Positions 52,042-61,083 of a stretch of DNA of 64,000 bases are shown here, one piece after another. The notes below the pieces were generated by a model. That model searched no databases. It was not told the origin of the DNA and worked only from the letters and a program-made list of their open reading frames with translations. The stretch spans positions 345,205 to 409,204 of the forward strand of contig NZ_JAJMOX010000006.1 of assembly GCF_020991455.1 (NCBI RefSeq). Reading direction: 5' to 3'. This stretch comes from Flavobacterium sp. JAS. Lineage in GTDB: Bacteria; Bacteroidota; Bacteroidia; Flavobacteriales; Flavobacteriaceae. Numbering within the stretch: the stretch's first letter is position 1; every line of letters starts with the position of its first letter. The translations under genes and the position numbers were made by a program.

Positions 52042-53559
52042 TTACTTCTTGAACATTTTTGACAATACACCAAAAACACCTCTGATAAAAGTAGCACTCG
52101 TTACGACTTTCAATACAGATTTTCCAACAACACTTGCTGTGCTTGGTTCAGATTTTGAGGATCTTGTTGGCACTTCCTCTTCTTGCTCTGCGCTGGCTTG
52201 AACTGCATCGGCAATTTTTTTGTTCAGCATTTCGTAAGCGCTTTCGCGATCAATTTCTTCAATGTATTTTTTAACGAGTTTCGATTTGTTGTTTATTTCT
52301 TCGATTTCGTCAGCGGTCAAAATATCCATTCGACTCATTGGTGCGCGCATCATTGTTGCAACAAGCGGCGTTGGAATCCCTTTTTCGTTAAGCGCTGTAA
52401 CCAAAGCTTCTCCAATTCCTAAATTAGTCAGTAACTCATCCGTTTTATAATAAGGAGAAGTAGGATAATTATCGGCAGTCTTTTTTATCGCTTGTCTGTC
52501 ATTAGCGGTAAAAGCTCTAAGTGCATGCTGAATTTTTAATCCTAATTGTGCCAAAACTCCGCTTGGTACATCCATTGGATTTTGAGTTACAAAATAAATA
52601 CCAACACCTTTTGAACGGATCAGTTTTACGATAGTTTCAATTTGTTCCAGTAAAGCTTTGCTGGCTTCGCTAAAAATTAAATGTGCTTCGTCAATAAAAA
52701 TGACCAATTCAGGTTGTTCAGCATCTCCTTTTTCGGGCATTTTCTGGTAAATTTCGGCTAGTAAACTCAACATAAAAGTCGAGAATAATTTTGGCTTGTC
52801 CTGAATATCCGTCAAGCGGATGATATTTACGTAACCTTTTCCGTTTTCGTCAATACGCATCAAGTCATCTGTTTCAAAAGATGTTTCTCCAAAAAACAAA
52901 TCTCCGCCTTGTTGTTCCAGTTCAATTATCTTTCTAAGAATTGTTCCGGTCGTCGCAGTCGAAATCTTCCCATAACTGGCTGCAATTTCATCTTTGCCTT
53001 CTTCGGTAATATAATTAATGACTTTTTTAATGTCTTTTAAATCTAATAAAGCCATTTGATTGTCATCGCAATATTTAAAGATAACAGATACTACTCCGGC
53101 CTGAGTATCATTTAAATCTAAAATACGAGAAAATAACACAGGGCCAAATTCAGAAACCGTAGCACGAAGGCGAACTCCGTTTTGTTTTGATAAAGACATC
53201 AATTCAACCGGAAAAGAAGCTACATTATAAGGTATGTTTATTTTTGTATGTCGCTCTGTAATAAAACCTTCCTCTTTTCCTTCTTTGGCAATTCCGCTAA
53301 AATCTCCTTTTATATCCATCATCAAAACCGGAATCCCAGCATTTGAGAGTTGCTCAGAAAAAACCTGTATTGTTTTTGTTTTCCCGGTTCCGGTAGCGCC
53401 TGCTATCAATCCGTGGCGGTTTAAAGTTTTTAGGGGAATTTTGACGTGTGCCTCAGCTATTGGCTCTCCATCTAAAATAGCGCCTCCTAGAATGATGCTA
53501 TCACCTTTAGATAAATAGCCATTGTTTATATCTTGAATGAAATTGTCTTTTTTATTCAT
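52042..53559 (-). CDS. HerA-like/DUF853 ATPase (YjgR type)
   Basis: A 505-residue P-loop ATPase. RHGLIAGATGTGKTKTIQVF is the Walker A region and ELVIFIDEAHLIFSEASKAL the Walker B; GIYFVTQNPMDVPSGVLAQL and HALRAFTANDRQAIKKTADN are typical of the DUF853/HerA C-terminal group. It has no NurA partner here, so a role in end resection is not implied; YjgR-type proteins are of unclear function. Residues 450-505 look disordered and end in a hydrophobic helix. Confidence 0.88.
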   Translation of the reverse strand: MNKKDNFIQDINNGYLSKGDSIILGGAILDGEPIAEAHVKIPLKTLNRHGLIAGATGTGKTKTIQVFSEQLSNAGIPVLMMDIKGDFSGIAKEGKEEGFITERHTKINIPYNVASFPVELMSLSKQNGVRLRATVSEFGPVLFSRILDLNDTQAGVVSVIFKYCDDNQMALLDLKDIKKVINYITEEGKDEIAASYGKISTATTGTILRKIIELEQQGGDLFFGETSFETDDLMRIDENGKGYVNIIRLTDIQDKPKLFSTFMLSLLAEIYQKMPEKGDAEQPELVIFIDEAHLIFSEASKALLEQIETIVKLIRSKGVGIYFVTQNPMDVPSGVLAQLGLKIQHALRAFTANDRQAIKKTADNYPTSPYYKTDELLTNLGIGEALVTALNEKGIPTPLVATMMRAPMSRMDILTADEIEEINNKSKLVKKYIEEIDRESAYEMLNKKIADAVQASAEQEEEVPTRSSKSEPSTASVVGKSVLKVVTSATFIRGVFGVLSKMFKK

Positions 53560-53938
53560 GTTTTTATTTGTAATTTAGATGATTATAAGAGTATTGCTTT
53601 GTTTTTTAACATTTTTAGATCGTTTTTTTTAGTAAGAAAAAGCTTTTTTCGATTGAAAATTATATAAAAAATAATTTCGCAACTTTTTAAGAAGATATCA
53701 AAGGAATGTTTGAATATTTACTAAAACGTTGTAATTTTCCCATTAATCGTCCTTTTTTTTGTTTTATCTAGAAAATGACGTGGGCAATTTAATGAGATAT
53801 TTTTTAAATTGACGTTAAATTTCGTTCAATTAAATTAAAAAAAGTTTTTTTATTTAAACTAAACGTATAAATTTGCTCCTCTACAAGTTAAATATAACTA
53901 AAAAATAAAATTATTTAAAACTATTAAAATTAAAAAAA
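53560..53938 (+). other. AT-rich divergent intergenic region with exbB promoter
   Basis: 379 bases between the HerA-like gene (minus) and exbB (plus). A -7 box TAAATTTG at 53868-53875 lies 63 bases before the exbB ATG, with a weak GTTT at about -33. I see no hairpin, repeat family or Fur-like box that I can support. Confidence 0.5.
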
Positions 53939-54763
53939 ATGGCAAACGTTAAAGTTAAAAAAGAAAGCACTTCAAATGGAGGAGGAATGATTACAGGAAT
54001 CATTATTGTTGCATGTATTTTAGTTGGGGTGTTTCTTTGGAAAGTAGTTATGGGAGATACTGCTAACTTCGAAGGAGGAGATGCAGAAAAAGGTCATCCA
54101 CTGAATTTATTAGGTACAGTATATAAAGGAGGTTTTATCGTACCAGTATTATTAGGTATGCTTTTAATGGTTGTTGTTTTCTCTATTGAAAGATTTATCG
54201 TTATCGGTAAAGCTGCTGGAAAAAGTAACTTAGATGCATTTATGAAAAATGTACAAGGAAGTATCAAAGAAGGAAACATCGAGGCTGCTATCGCTTCATG
54301 TGACAAACAACAAGGTTCAGTTGCAAATGCAATTAAATCTGCTTTGATTAAATATCAAGATGTTAAAAAAGAAGGTTTCAACAGTGAAGAGGCTTCAGAA
54401 GTAATCCACAAAGAAATCGAAGAGGCAACTTCATTAGAAATGCCAATGTTAGAAAAAAACATGACTATTATCTCTTCTTTAGTATCATTAGGAACTTTAG
54501 GTGGATTATTAGGAACTGTATCAGGTATGATTAAAGCGTTTGGTGCGTTAGCTTCTGCTGGAACTCCAGATCAAGCTGCTCTTGCAACAGGTATCTCTGA
54601 AGCACTTATCAACACTGCAACAGGTATCTCTACTTCAATCTTAGCAATCGTTTCTTATAACTTCTTTACTGCTAAAATTGATGATTTAACTTACTCTATC
54701 GATGAGGCAGGTGTTACTATCGTAAACACTTACAGAAGATTCAGAGGAAGTTTAAAACAATAA
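53939..54763 (+). CDS. exbB: MotA/TolQ/ExbB proton-channel family protein
   Basis: A 274-residue inner-membrane protein that makes the proton channel energising TonB. Helices at about 18-37, 65-83 (VPVLLGMLLMVVVFSIERFI) and two in the conserved C-terminal block (TIISSLVSLGTLGGLLGTVS, ISEALINTATGISTSILAIV) match ExbB. It opens an operon with two exbD genes and a TonB gene, so it most likely drives outer-membrane transport rather than Tol or motility. Confidence 0.93.
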   Translation: MANVKVKKESTSNGGGMITGIIIVACILVGVFLWKVVMGDTANFEGGDAEKGHPLNLLGTVYKGGFIVPVLLGMLLMVVVFSIERFIVIGKAAGKSNLDAFMKNVQGSIKEGNIEAAIASCDKQQGSVANAIKSALIKYQDVKKEGFNSEEASEVIHKEIEEATSLEMPMLEKNMTIISSLVSLGTLGGLLGTVSGMIKAFGALASAGTPDQAALATGISEALINTATGISTSILAIVSYNFFTAKIDDLTYSIDEAGVTIVNTYRRFRGSLKQ

Positions 54764-54822
54764 TTAATTTTTGATATTATAATTAACTAGTTTAATTATA
54801 TCAAAATAAAAATAAAAAGAGA

Positions 54823-55449
54823 ATGGCTAAATTAAAAATGAAAAAAAAGTCAACATCGACAGATATGACTGCCATGTGTGATGTTGCGTTCCTTTTGCTT
54901 ACGTTCTTTATTTTGACCGCAACTGCTAAGGTGCCTGAAGCACTTCCTGTAGATATGCCTGCTTCTGTTGCTGAATTTAAATTGCCTGATACTGATTTGG
55001 CAATTATTACAGTAGGAAAAGGGAAAGACGGGAAAAGCAAAGTGTTTTTTGACATCAAAGGAAGAGAGATTCGTAAAAAAACTCTTGAAGGAATGGGTGC
55101 AAAATTCGGTGTGACTTTTTCAGAAGATGATAAAACTAAATTTGCTTTAATGGATGACTTCGGTGTTCCAGTTGCAAATTTAAAGCAGATCATTGCTATG
55201 AAAGCGTCTGATAGAGTGAAAGCAGATCAACCTGGTATTCCAATCGATTCTTTAGATAATCAATTAAAAGAATGGTTGCTGGTTTCAAGAAGAGCTGCAA
55301 TTGACATTGATGATAAAGAATTGCAGATTGCAATAAAAGGCGATGCTAAAGAACAATATCCACAAATCAAAAAGATTATGGATATTTTACAAGATCAGAA
55401 AATCAATTCCTTTAACTTAGTTACAGGTACGAGAGGAAAAGACTTTTAA
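54823..55449 (+). CDS. exbD: ExbD-type biopolymer transport protein 1
   Basis: A 208-residue protein. KSTSTDMTAMCDVAFLLLTF holds the single helix with the conserved proton-carrying Asp (MCD), and a long periplasmic domain follows (VGKGKDGKSKVFFDIKGREI ... PGIPIDSLDNQLKEWLLVSR). It is longer than the usual 135-150 residues, with an extended periplasmic part. The second exbD follows 19 bases later. Confidence 0.92.
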   Translation: MAKLKMKKKSTSTDMTAMCDVAFLLLTFFILTATAKVPEALPVDMPASVAEFKLPDTDLAIITVGKGKDGKSKVFFDIKGREIRKKTLEGMGAKFGVTFSEDDKTKFALMDDFGVPVANLKQIIAMKASDRVKADQPGIPIDSLDNQLKEWLLVSRRAAIDIDDKELQIAIKGDAKEQYPQIKKIMDILQDQKINSFNLVTGTRGKDF

Positions 55450-55468
55450 TTAAAAAAGATACACTAAA

Positions 55469-56026
55469 ATGGCTGAATTAAATACCGGCGACGGTGGTGG
55501 CGGAAAAGGTGGTAAAGTAAGAAGTAAAAAGCAAAATTCTAAAGTAGATTTAACTGCGATGGTAGATTTAGCTTTCTTATTGATCACATTCTTTATGTTG
55601 ACCACGACGTTGTCAAAACCTCAATCAATGGACTTGTCTCTTCCAGATAAAGATCCGGATGATAAAACTCCACCGGTTAAAGTCGATGAGAATCGTACAA
55701 TGACTGTGATGTTGGGAGAAAATAATAAGATGGTTTACTATATGGGATTATTGGCAACTCCTAAGGTTGGTCCAAAAGATATTGCATATGGAAAAGATGG
55801 GATTAGAAGAGAATTGTTGAAGCAAAAAAGAGAAGTCTTAGCTTATTCTGCATCTTTAGGGAAACCTAAGAATGGAATTATAGTTATTATCAAACCAACT
55901 AAAAAATCAAATTACCGTAATTTGGTTGATATTTTAGATGAGATGGCTATTACTGGAGTTTCTACGTATGCAATTGTACCTGAATTTTCTCCAGAGGAAA
56001 CAAAATTAATAGATAAACAAAATTAA
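55469..56026 (+). CDS. exbD: ExbD-type biopolymer transport protein 2
   Basis: A 185-residue paralogue. After a Gly/Lys-rich lead (NTGDGGGGKGGKVRSKKQNS), VDLTAMVDLAFLLITFFMLT holds the helix and the conserved Asp. DLSLPDKDPDDKTPPVKVDE and NYRNLVDILDEMAITGVSTY form the periplasmic part. Two different ExbD chains could form a mixed dimer in the ExbB pore. Confidence 0.92.
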   Translation: MAELNTGDGGGGKGGKVRSKKQNSKVDLTAMVDLAFLLITFFMLTTTLSKPQSMDLSLPDKDPDDKTPPVKVDENRTMTVMLGENNKMVYYMGLLATPKVGPKDIAYGKDGIRRELLKQKREVLAYSASLGKPKNGIIVIIKPTKKSNYRNLVDILDEMAITGVSTYAIVPEFSPEETKLIDKQN

Positions 56027-56056
56027 TTTTGTTGTAATACACTAAAATCAAGAAAA

Positions 56057-56854
56057 ATGAAATTAGATATAATTAAAAATCAGTGGCTTGATATCGTATT
56101 CGAAGGGCGTAATAAGATATATGGTGCATATGAGTTAAGAAAATCAAACGGTAAAACTACCGTTAGAGCTCTTATCATAGGTTCTGTTATTTTTAGCTTT
56201 GCTGTTGCAGCTCCTCTTATTGCTAGTTTTTTGCCAGATTCTTCTGATGATGATGTTAACAACAATGTTAAGATCGCGACAATAAAGCTACCTCCTAAAA
56301 AAGAGGAAGTAAAGCCTAACCAACCACCACCACCACCACCACCACCAAAAGTGGATCAGGTGAAGTTTGTGAAACCGGTTGTTGCTAAAGCAAATGAAGT
56401 TACTGAAGATCCTCCAAAAATTGAGGAGCTTAAAGATAAAAAAGTTGGTTCAGAAACTATCAAAGGAGATCCGGATGCAGTTTTAACTGTTGATGAGCCA
56501 GTAGGTACTGGAACTGCTGCAGTAGTTGAAGAAGATAACCAAGTATATAACACAGCTGGTATCGAAGTAAAACCAGACTTCCCTGGAGGAATTGAAAAAT
56601 TCTACAAATTCGTAGGAAACAATTACAAGACTCCGGAAGAAGAAGGTTTAAAAGGTAAAGTTTACGTTACGTTTGTAGTTGAAAAAGACGGTTCATTAAC
56701 CGACATTAAAGTTTTAAGGGATATCGGTTATGGTACAGGAGCAGAAGCAATTCGTGTTCTTAAAAAATGTCCAAAATGGACTCCTGGCGAGCAAAATGGT
56801 AAAAAAGTTAGGGTTCTTTACTCTCTTCCTATTACTATTCAATCTGCAGAATAA
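56057..56854 (+). CDS. TonB-family energy transducer
   Basis: A 265-residue protein. NQWLDIVFEGRNKIYGAYEL and the helix TTVRALIIGSVIFSFAVAAP are the Bacteroidota TonB start, followed by a proline-rich linker (QPPPPPPPPKVDQ) and a C-terminal TonB domain (PDFPGGIEKFYKFVGNNYKT, GKVYVTFVVEKDGSLTDIKV, IRVLKKCPKWTPGEQNGKKV). It passes proton-motive force from ExbBD to outer-membrane receptors. Its stop overlaps the next ATG by one base. Confidence 0.94.
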   Translation: MKLDIIKNQWLDIVFEGRNKIYGAYELRKSNGKTTVRALIIGSVIFSFAVAAPLIASFLPDSSDDDVNNNVKIATIKLPPKKEEVKPNQPPPPPPPPKVDQVKFVKPVVAKANEVTEDPPKIEELKDKKVGSETIKGDPDAVLTVDEPVGTGTAAVVEEDNQVYNTAGIEVKPDFPGGIEKFYKFVGNNYKTPEEEGLKGKVYVTFVVEKDGSLTDIKVLRDIGYGTGAEAIRVLKKCPKWTPGEQNGKKVRVLYSLPITIQSAE

Positions 56855-57084
56855 TGTTAAAAGATATGCTTAATAATATTCAGAAGAAATCGCTCAAAGA
56901 GCGATTTCTTCTTGTTTTAGGAATACTGTTTTTTTTAATATATCTTGTGCTGGGTTTAATGATTATGTTTTGGGAAAAGCTTCCGTTAGACTGGGAGCCA
57001 AAATACAGATATGCTTTTGGTGGTTTGTTGATAGTATATTCGGCAATACGTTTTTTGAGATTAATTAATTCAAACGCAGAGTAA
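56854..57084 (+). CDS. small two-helix membrane protein of the TonB operon
   Basis: A 76-residue protein with helices at about 18-40 (RFLLVLGILFFLIYLVLGLMIMF) and 50-68 (YAFGGLLIVYSAIRFLRLI). No family is recognised. It is coupled to the TonB gene (1-base overlap) and followed 2 bases later by the PstS-like gene, so it belongs to the operon. Confidence 0.75.
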   Translation: MLKDMLNNIQKKSLKERFLLVLGILFFLIYLVLGLMIMFWEKLPLDWEPKYRYAFGGLLIVYSAIRFLRLINSNAE

Positions 57085-57086
57085 TT

Positions 57087-58010
57087 ATGTTAAAATATAG
57101 TAGAGTTTTTGGTTTGGTTGTTTTTGTCTTTTTGTTTGCCATGTGTAACCAAAAAAGCAAGAATGATTCTAATAAAGAAACAATCTTAAAAGGAAAAATG
57201 GATATTACAGTTGATGAAACTGTAAAACCAATTGTAGATGACCAAATTGCTGTTTTTGAAGGAACTTATTATGAAGCTCATATTTCTGTAACACCTAAGT
57301 CAGAAGCAGAACTTATAAATGATTTGTTAAATTTGAAAGCAAAGGTAGCTGTAACAACAAGAGATTTAACTAAAGAGGAAAAAGCTAGATTTGAAAAGAA
57401 TAAGATAAATCCGAGAGTTACTTCATTCGCAGTAGATGCAATTGCTTTAATTTCAAACAAGAGCAATAATGATACATTAATTGCGTTGAAAACTGTAATC
57501 GATTTTATGCAGGGTAAATCTGATCCGAGAATTAAAGGTTTGGTATTTGATAATCCAAATTCAAGTACAGTGCGTTATATGAAAGAATTGGCTAAAGTGA
57601 AAAATATTCCCGCTACAGGTGTTTTTTCTTTTAAAACTAACGATGAAGTTATTAAATTCGTTTCTGAGAATGATGGTATGATTGGGGTAGTTGGCGTAAA
57701 TTGGTTATCACAACCTTCTCCAAGTATGATTGAGGCGATAAAAAAAATCAATATTTTAAGTGTAAAAGGCTTAAATGATGATAAGTATTATGATCCAAGT
57801 CAAAGTGATCTTATATTAAGGAAATATCCTTTGGCACGTGATTTGTATATTATCAATTGTCAGGGATATTCAGGTTTAGGAATGGGCTTTGCTTCATTCA
57901 TTGCTGGAGATATTGGTCAACGTATTGTTTTGAAATCTGGATTGATGCCAGTTAGAACACCGGGAAGAAAACTTAAGATTAGAAGTCAAATTATAAACGA
58001 TAAAGAATAA
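57087..58010 (+). CDS. PstS-like substrate-binding lipoprotein
   Basis: A 307-residue protein. The lipobox FLFAMC gives a lipidated Cys at about residue 19. The body has PstS-type words: GKMDITVDETVKPIVDDQIA, VAVTTRDLTKEE, FAVDAIALISNKSNNDTLIA, VFDNPNSSTVRYMKELAKVK and LGMGFASFIAGDIGQRIVLK. In classic systems PstS delivers phosphate to PstCAB, but no ABC permease or ATPase is here; it sits in a TonB operon. It may sense or capture a ligand at the membrane instead. Confidence 0.85.
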   Translation: MLKYSRVFGLVVFVFLFAMCNQKSKNDSNKETILKGKMDITVDETVKPIVDDQIAVFEGTYYEAHISVTPKSEAELINDLLNLKAKVAVTTRDLTKEEKARFEKNKINPRVTSFAVDAIALISNKSNNDTLIALKTVIDFMQGKSDPRIKGLVFDNPNSSTVRYMKELAKVKNIPATGVFSFKTNDEVIKFVSENDGMIGVVGVNWLSQPSPSMIEAIKKINILSVKGLNDDKYYDPSQSDLILRKYPLARDLYIINCQGYSGLGMGFASFIAGDIGQRIVLKSGLMPVRTPGRKLKIRSQIINDKE

Positions 58011-58026
58011 ATTAATTACAATAAAG

Positions 58027-59694
58027 ATGAATAAATTTAAAATTTTTAGTCTTGCCTTAGTTGCTTCAGCTTCTGTAGCAAAAGCGCAAGATATCAACCA
58101 AGCTAAGAAGGCAATCGATGCTGAGCAATTTGATAAAGCAAAATCATTATTAAAATCAATCATTAAAGCTAAACCTTCTGATGGTGAAGCTAATTTTGTT
58201 TTAGGTAATATTTACTTAAATCAAACTATTGTTGATTCTGCTAAAATTTATTACTTAAATGGATTAGAAGCAGCGGATAAGAAAAACTTAAATTATATTG
58301 GATTAGGTCAATTAGATCTTGATGCTAAAAATGCAGCTTCTGCTAAAGCTAATTTTGATTTGGCAGCAAAAGATATGAAGCGTAAAGATGTAAATGAATT
58401 TATTTACATTGGTAGAGCTTACATGAATTCTACAAGTCCTGATTACACAAATGCTGTTGCAATTTTAAAAAGAGCTTTGTTAATTGAGCCACAAAATGCT
58501 ACTGCACTTTTAGCGATCGGAGATGCTTATCACGGGGCAAATAATCAAAATGATGCTTACAAAGCATATCGTGATGCATTTACTGCAGATCCAACGCTTT
58601 TGAGAGCAAAAATGCAATTGGGTGTTCTTTTAAAAGGTGCTAAATCTTATGAAGAAGCTATTAAATCTTTCAATGAAGTTATCGCTTTAGATGCTAATTA
58701 TGGTCCTGTTTACAGAGAATTAGCTGAAACATATTACAAATGGGCTAGAAACAAACCATCTACTCAACAAGTAAATTATCAAAAAGCAATTTCTAGCTAC
58801 GAGAAGTATTTGAGTCTTACTGATTATTCTTTGGATTCAAGAATGCGTCATGCTGATTTCTTGATTTTAGTAAAAGATTATAAAGCTCTTGAAACTGAAG
58901 CTAACAAAATGATTGAGTTGGATAAAGTTAATCCTAGGATTTACAGATATTTAGGATATTCAGCTTATGAAAATGGAAACATTGATGTAGCTATTAAATC
59001 ATTAGAAGATTATGTAAAAGTTCCAACAAATAAAGTAATTGCAAAAGATTATTTATATTTAGGATTCGCTAAAATCAAAAAAGGAACTGGTGCTGACGGT
59101 GTAGTTAATACAGCAGCTTTTGATGCTGGTTTAGCTGACATTAAAAAAGCTGTAGCAATGGAGCCTTTGGCAGTTGAAGATCTTGGAGATTTTGGTAAAG
59201 ATCTGTTTACTAAAAAACAATATACTCAAGCTGCTGCTTTATATGAGTTAAGTGCTACTAATACAGAATCTAAAAATTATTTGAACGATAATGTATATTA
59301 TGGTATCTCACTTTACTATGCAAACGCAAATAAAGAAAAAACAGCTATTGACGCTGCTGGTTTAGCTAAAGCTGATGCTGCTTTTGATAGAGTTTTGATT
59401 GCTTCTCCAACATACGATGAGGCTTATTTATACAAAGGTAGAATCAACAACTTATTAGAAAAAGATGAGTTAATCATTAAAAACTACCAAGAGTATATCA
59501 ATAGAACATCTGCTAAAGGTGCTGAAGAATTGGCAAAACCTGCAACAGTTAAAAAAATTGTAGAATCTTATAATAGTATCGGAGCAAGTTATGCTAATAC
59601 TGACAAAGCTAAAGCTGTTGAATATTTCAATAAAACTTTAGTTTTAGATCCTACTAACGCTTACGCAACACAATCTGTAAAAGCTTTAAAATAA
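58027..59694 (+). CDS. secreted TPR-repeat protein
   Basis: A 555-residue protein with a signal peptide (FSLALVASASVAKAQ). TPR motifs run throughout: AIDAEQFDKAKSLLKSII, ANFVLGNIYLNQTIVDSAKI, ALLAIGDAYHGANNQNDAYK, LGVLLKGAKSYEEAIKSFNE, YLGYSAYENGNIDVAIKSLE and SIGASYANTDKAKAVEYFNK. It is a periplasmic scaffold and the last gene of the exbB-tonB operon. A terminator follows. Confidence 0.9.
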   Translation: MNKFKIFSLALVASASVAKAQDINQAKKAIDAEQFDKAKSLLKSIIKAKPSDGEANFVLGNIYLNQTIVDSAKIYYLNGLEAADKKNLNYIGLGQLDLDAKNAASAKANFDLAAKDMKRKDVNEFIYIGRAYMNSTSPDYTNAVAILKRALLIEPQNATALLAIGDAYHGANNQNDAYKAYRDAFTADPTLLRAKMQLGVLLKGAKSYEEAIKSFNEVIALDANYGPVYRELAETYYKWARNKPSTQQVNYQKAISSYEKYLSLTDYSLDSRMRHADFLILVKDYKALETEANKMIELDKVNPRIYRYLGYSAYENGNIDVAIKSLEDYVKVPTNKVIAKDYLYLGFAKIKKGTGADGVVNTAAFDAGLADIKKAVAMEPLAVEDLGDFGKDLFTKKQYTQAAALYELSATNTESKNYLNDNVYYGISLYYANANKEKTAIDAAGLAKADAAFDRVLIASPTYDEAYLYKGRINNLLEKDELIIKNYQEYINRTSAKGAEELAKPATVKKIVESYNSIGASYANTDKAKAVEYFNKTLVLDPTNAYATQSVKALK

Positions 59695-59717
59695 TTAAAG
59701 ACTTTTAATTAAATATA

Positions 59718-59752
59718 AAAACCGATAGTTCAAAGAGCTATCGGTTTTTTTT
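59718..59752 (+). terminator. terminator of the exbB-TPR operon
   Basis: AAAACCGATAG / CTATCGGTTTT, 11-bp stem with a 9-base loop, then an 8-T run. The run ends in TTTG, which doubles as the -33 box of queE. Confidence 0.88.
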
Positions 59753-59778
59753 GTTCCGTATTTAATTGACTATCTTTG
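59750..59778 (+). promoter_or_regulatory. queE promoter overlapping the upstream terminator
   Basis: TTTG at 59750-59753 and TATCTTTG (then CA) at 59771-59778, spacing 17. The -7 box lies 18 bases before the queE ATG, so the leader is very short. Confidence 0.65.
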
Positions 59779-59795
59779 CACTTTAAAATAAAATA

Positions 59796-60428
59796 ATGTT
59801 ATCAAAAGAAATACAATTAGAAGTTAATAAAGGAGCAATGTTGCCTTTGATGGAAGAGTTTTATACAATTCAGGGAGAAGGTTTTCATACAGGAACAGCT
59901 GCATACTTTATACGAATTGGAGGTTGTGATGTTGGTTGTCACTGGTGTGATGTGAAGGAGAGTTGGAATGCTGAATTGCACCCGCCAACAAGTGTTGATT
60001 TAATTGTGAATAATGCTTCAAGTTATGCGGATACTGTTGTAATTACAGGTGGAGAACCATTAACTTGGGATATGACATTGTTAACGCAGCAATTGAAAGA
60101 TAAAAATTTAAAAGTTCACATAGAAACCTCAGGAGCTTATCCGTTAACCGGAACTTGGGATTGGATTTGTCTTTCGCCTAAGAAAAACAAATTACCAACT
60201 CAAACTGTATACGACAATGCACATGAATTAAAAGTGATTATTTACAACAAGCACGATTTTATCTTTGCTGAAGAACAAGCTGAACTTGTAAATGATAAAG
60301 CAATTTTATTTCTTCAGCCAGAATGGAGTAAAAAAGAGGAAATGACGCCGTTGATTGTTGATTATGTAATGAACAATCCTAAATGGAGGGTTTCACTTCA
60401 AACGCATAAATATTTAAATATCCCTTAA
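59796..60428 (+). CDS. queE: 7-carboxy-7-deazaguanine synthase (radical SAM)
   Basis: A 210-residue radical SAM enzyme of the queuosine/preQ0 pathway. MEEFYTIQGEGFHTGTAAYF opens the fold. IRIGGCDVGCHWCDVKESW holds the CxxxCxxC motif for the 4Fe-4S cluster, and VVITGGEPLTWDM and KVHIETSGAYPLTGTWDWIC are typical of QueE. It lies directly after the exbB operon terminator and has its own promoter. Confidence 0.94.
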   Translation: MLSKEIQLEVNKGAMLPLMEEFYTIQGEGFHTGTAAYFIRIGGCDVGCHWCDVKESWNAELHPPTSVDLIVNNASSYADTVVITGGEPLTWDMTLLTQQLKDKNLKVHIETSGAYPLTGTWDWICLSPKKNKLPTQTVYDNAHELKVIIYNKHDFIFAEEQAELVNDKAILFLQPEWSKKEEMTPLIVDYVMNNPKWRVSLQTHKYLNIP

Positions 60429-60447
60429 GTATTAAAAAAACAAAAGA

Positions 60448-60471
60448 TCTCTTCGTCCGAAGAGATTTTTT
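60448..60471 (+). terminator. queE terminator
   Basis: TCTCTTCG / CGAAGAGA, 8-bp stem with a 2-base loop, then a T run; A's before the stem allow use in both directions. Confidence 0.8.
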
Positions 60472-60519
60472 GTTTTTGGTAAATAATATACAATGTGTAA
60501 AAAAGATACAGCTTCTTAA

Positions 60520-61065
60520 TTATTGCCAGTTTTTGTATTTTTTTAAAGAAGTAATGTGTGCCAAATGATGATTCCCATGCCAAGCATAAGTTCCAATAAG
60601 TTGCTTGATTCTATATTCAGAATTGTTTTCCGGATGAATGAATGATTTTTCTAAATCAGCTTCTGATAAATTCTTCATTATATAAGCTAATCTAAAATGC
60701 AAACCTTCTAATAAAGCTAGTGTTGGTTGAATTGGCATATTTAAATTGTCATGTAATTCAGACCATAAAACTTCGTCGTAAGCTTTTATTACGGGATTAT
60801 TTTCAGTTAATGCCCATTTTATTCTAATATAGCAATTCATGTGGCTTTCGGCACAATGATGAATGACCTGTCGAACTGTCCATCCGCCAGGACGGTATGG
60901 AGTGTCTAATTGTTCATCCGTCAGATGAGTCGTTTCTTTTTTTAATTTTTCAGGAAAAGATTCGATTTCTGCAATTTTTTCTGCAATATACTCAGAGGTA
61001 TACTCGTGTGGGAATTCAAATTTTCCTATTGGATACTTTAATTTTTCTAAATCTAACTTTTCCAT
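60520..61065 (-). CDS. DinB-superfamily YfiT-type protein (putative bacillithiol transferase)
   Basis: A 181-residue four-helix-bundle protein. LKYPIGKFEFPHEYTSEYIA is the YfiT-type start. His ligands are expected in WTVRQVIHHCAESHMNCYIR and TYAWHGNHHLAHITSLKKYK. Such proteins bind a divalent metal and in Firmicutes transfer bacillithiol; whether that thiol occurs here is not shown. It is cotranscribed with the methyltransferase gene just upstream (18-base gap). Confidence 0.88.
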   Translation of the reverse strand: MEKLDLEKLKYPIGKFEFPHEYTSEYIAEKIAEIESFPEKLKKETTHLTDEQLDTPYRPGGWTVRQVIHHCAESHMNCYIRIKWALTENNPVIKAYDEVLWSELHDNLNMPIQPTLALLEGLHFRLAYIMKNLSEADLEKSFIHPENNSEYRIKQLIGTYAWHGNHHLAHITSLKKYKNWQ

Positions 61066-61083
61066 GATTGCAATGTTTTACTT

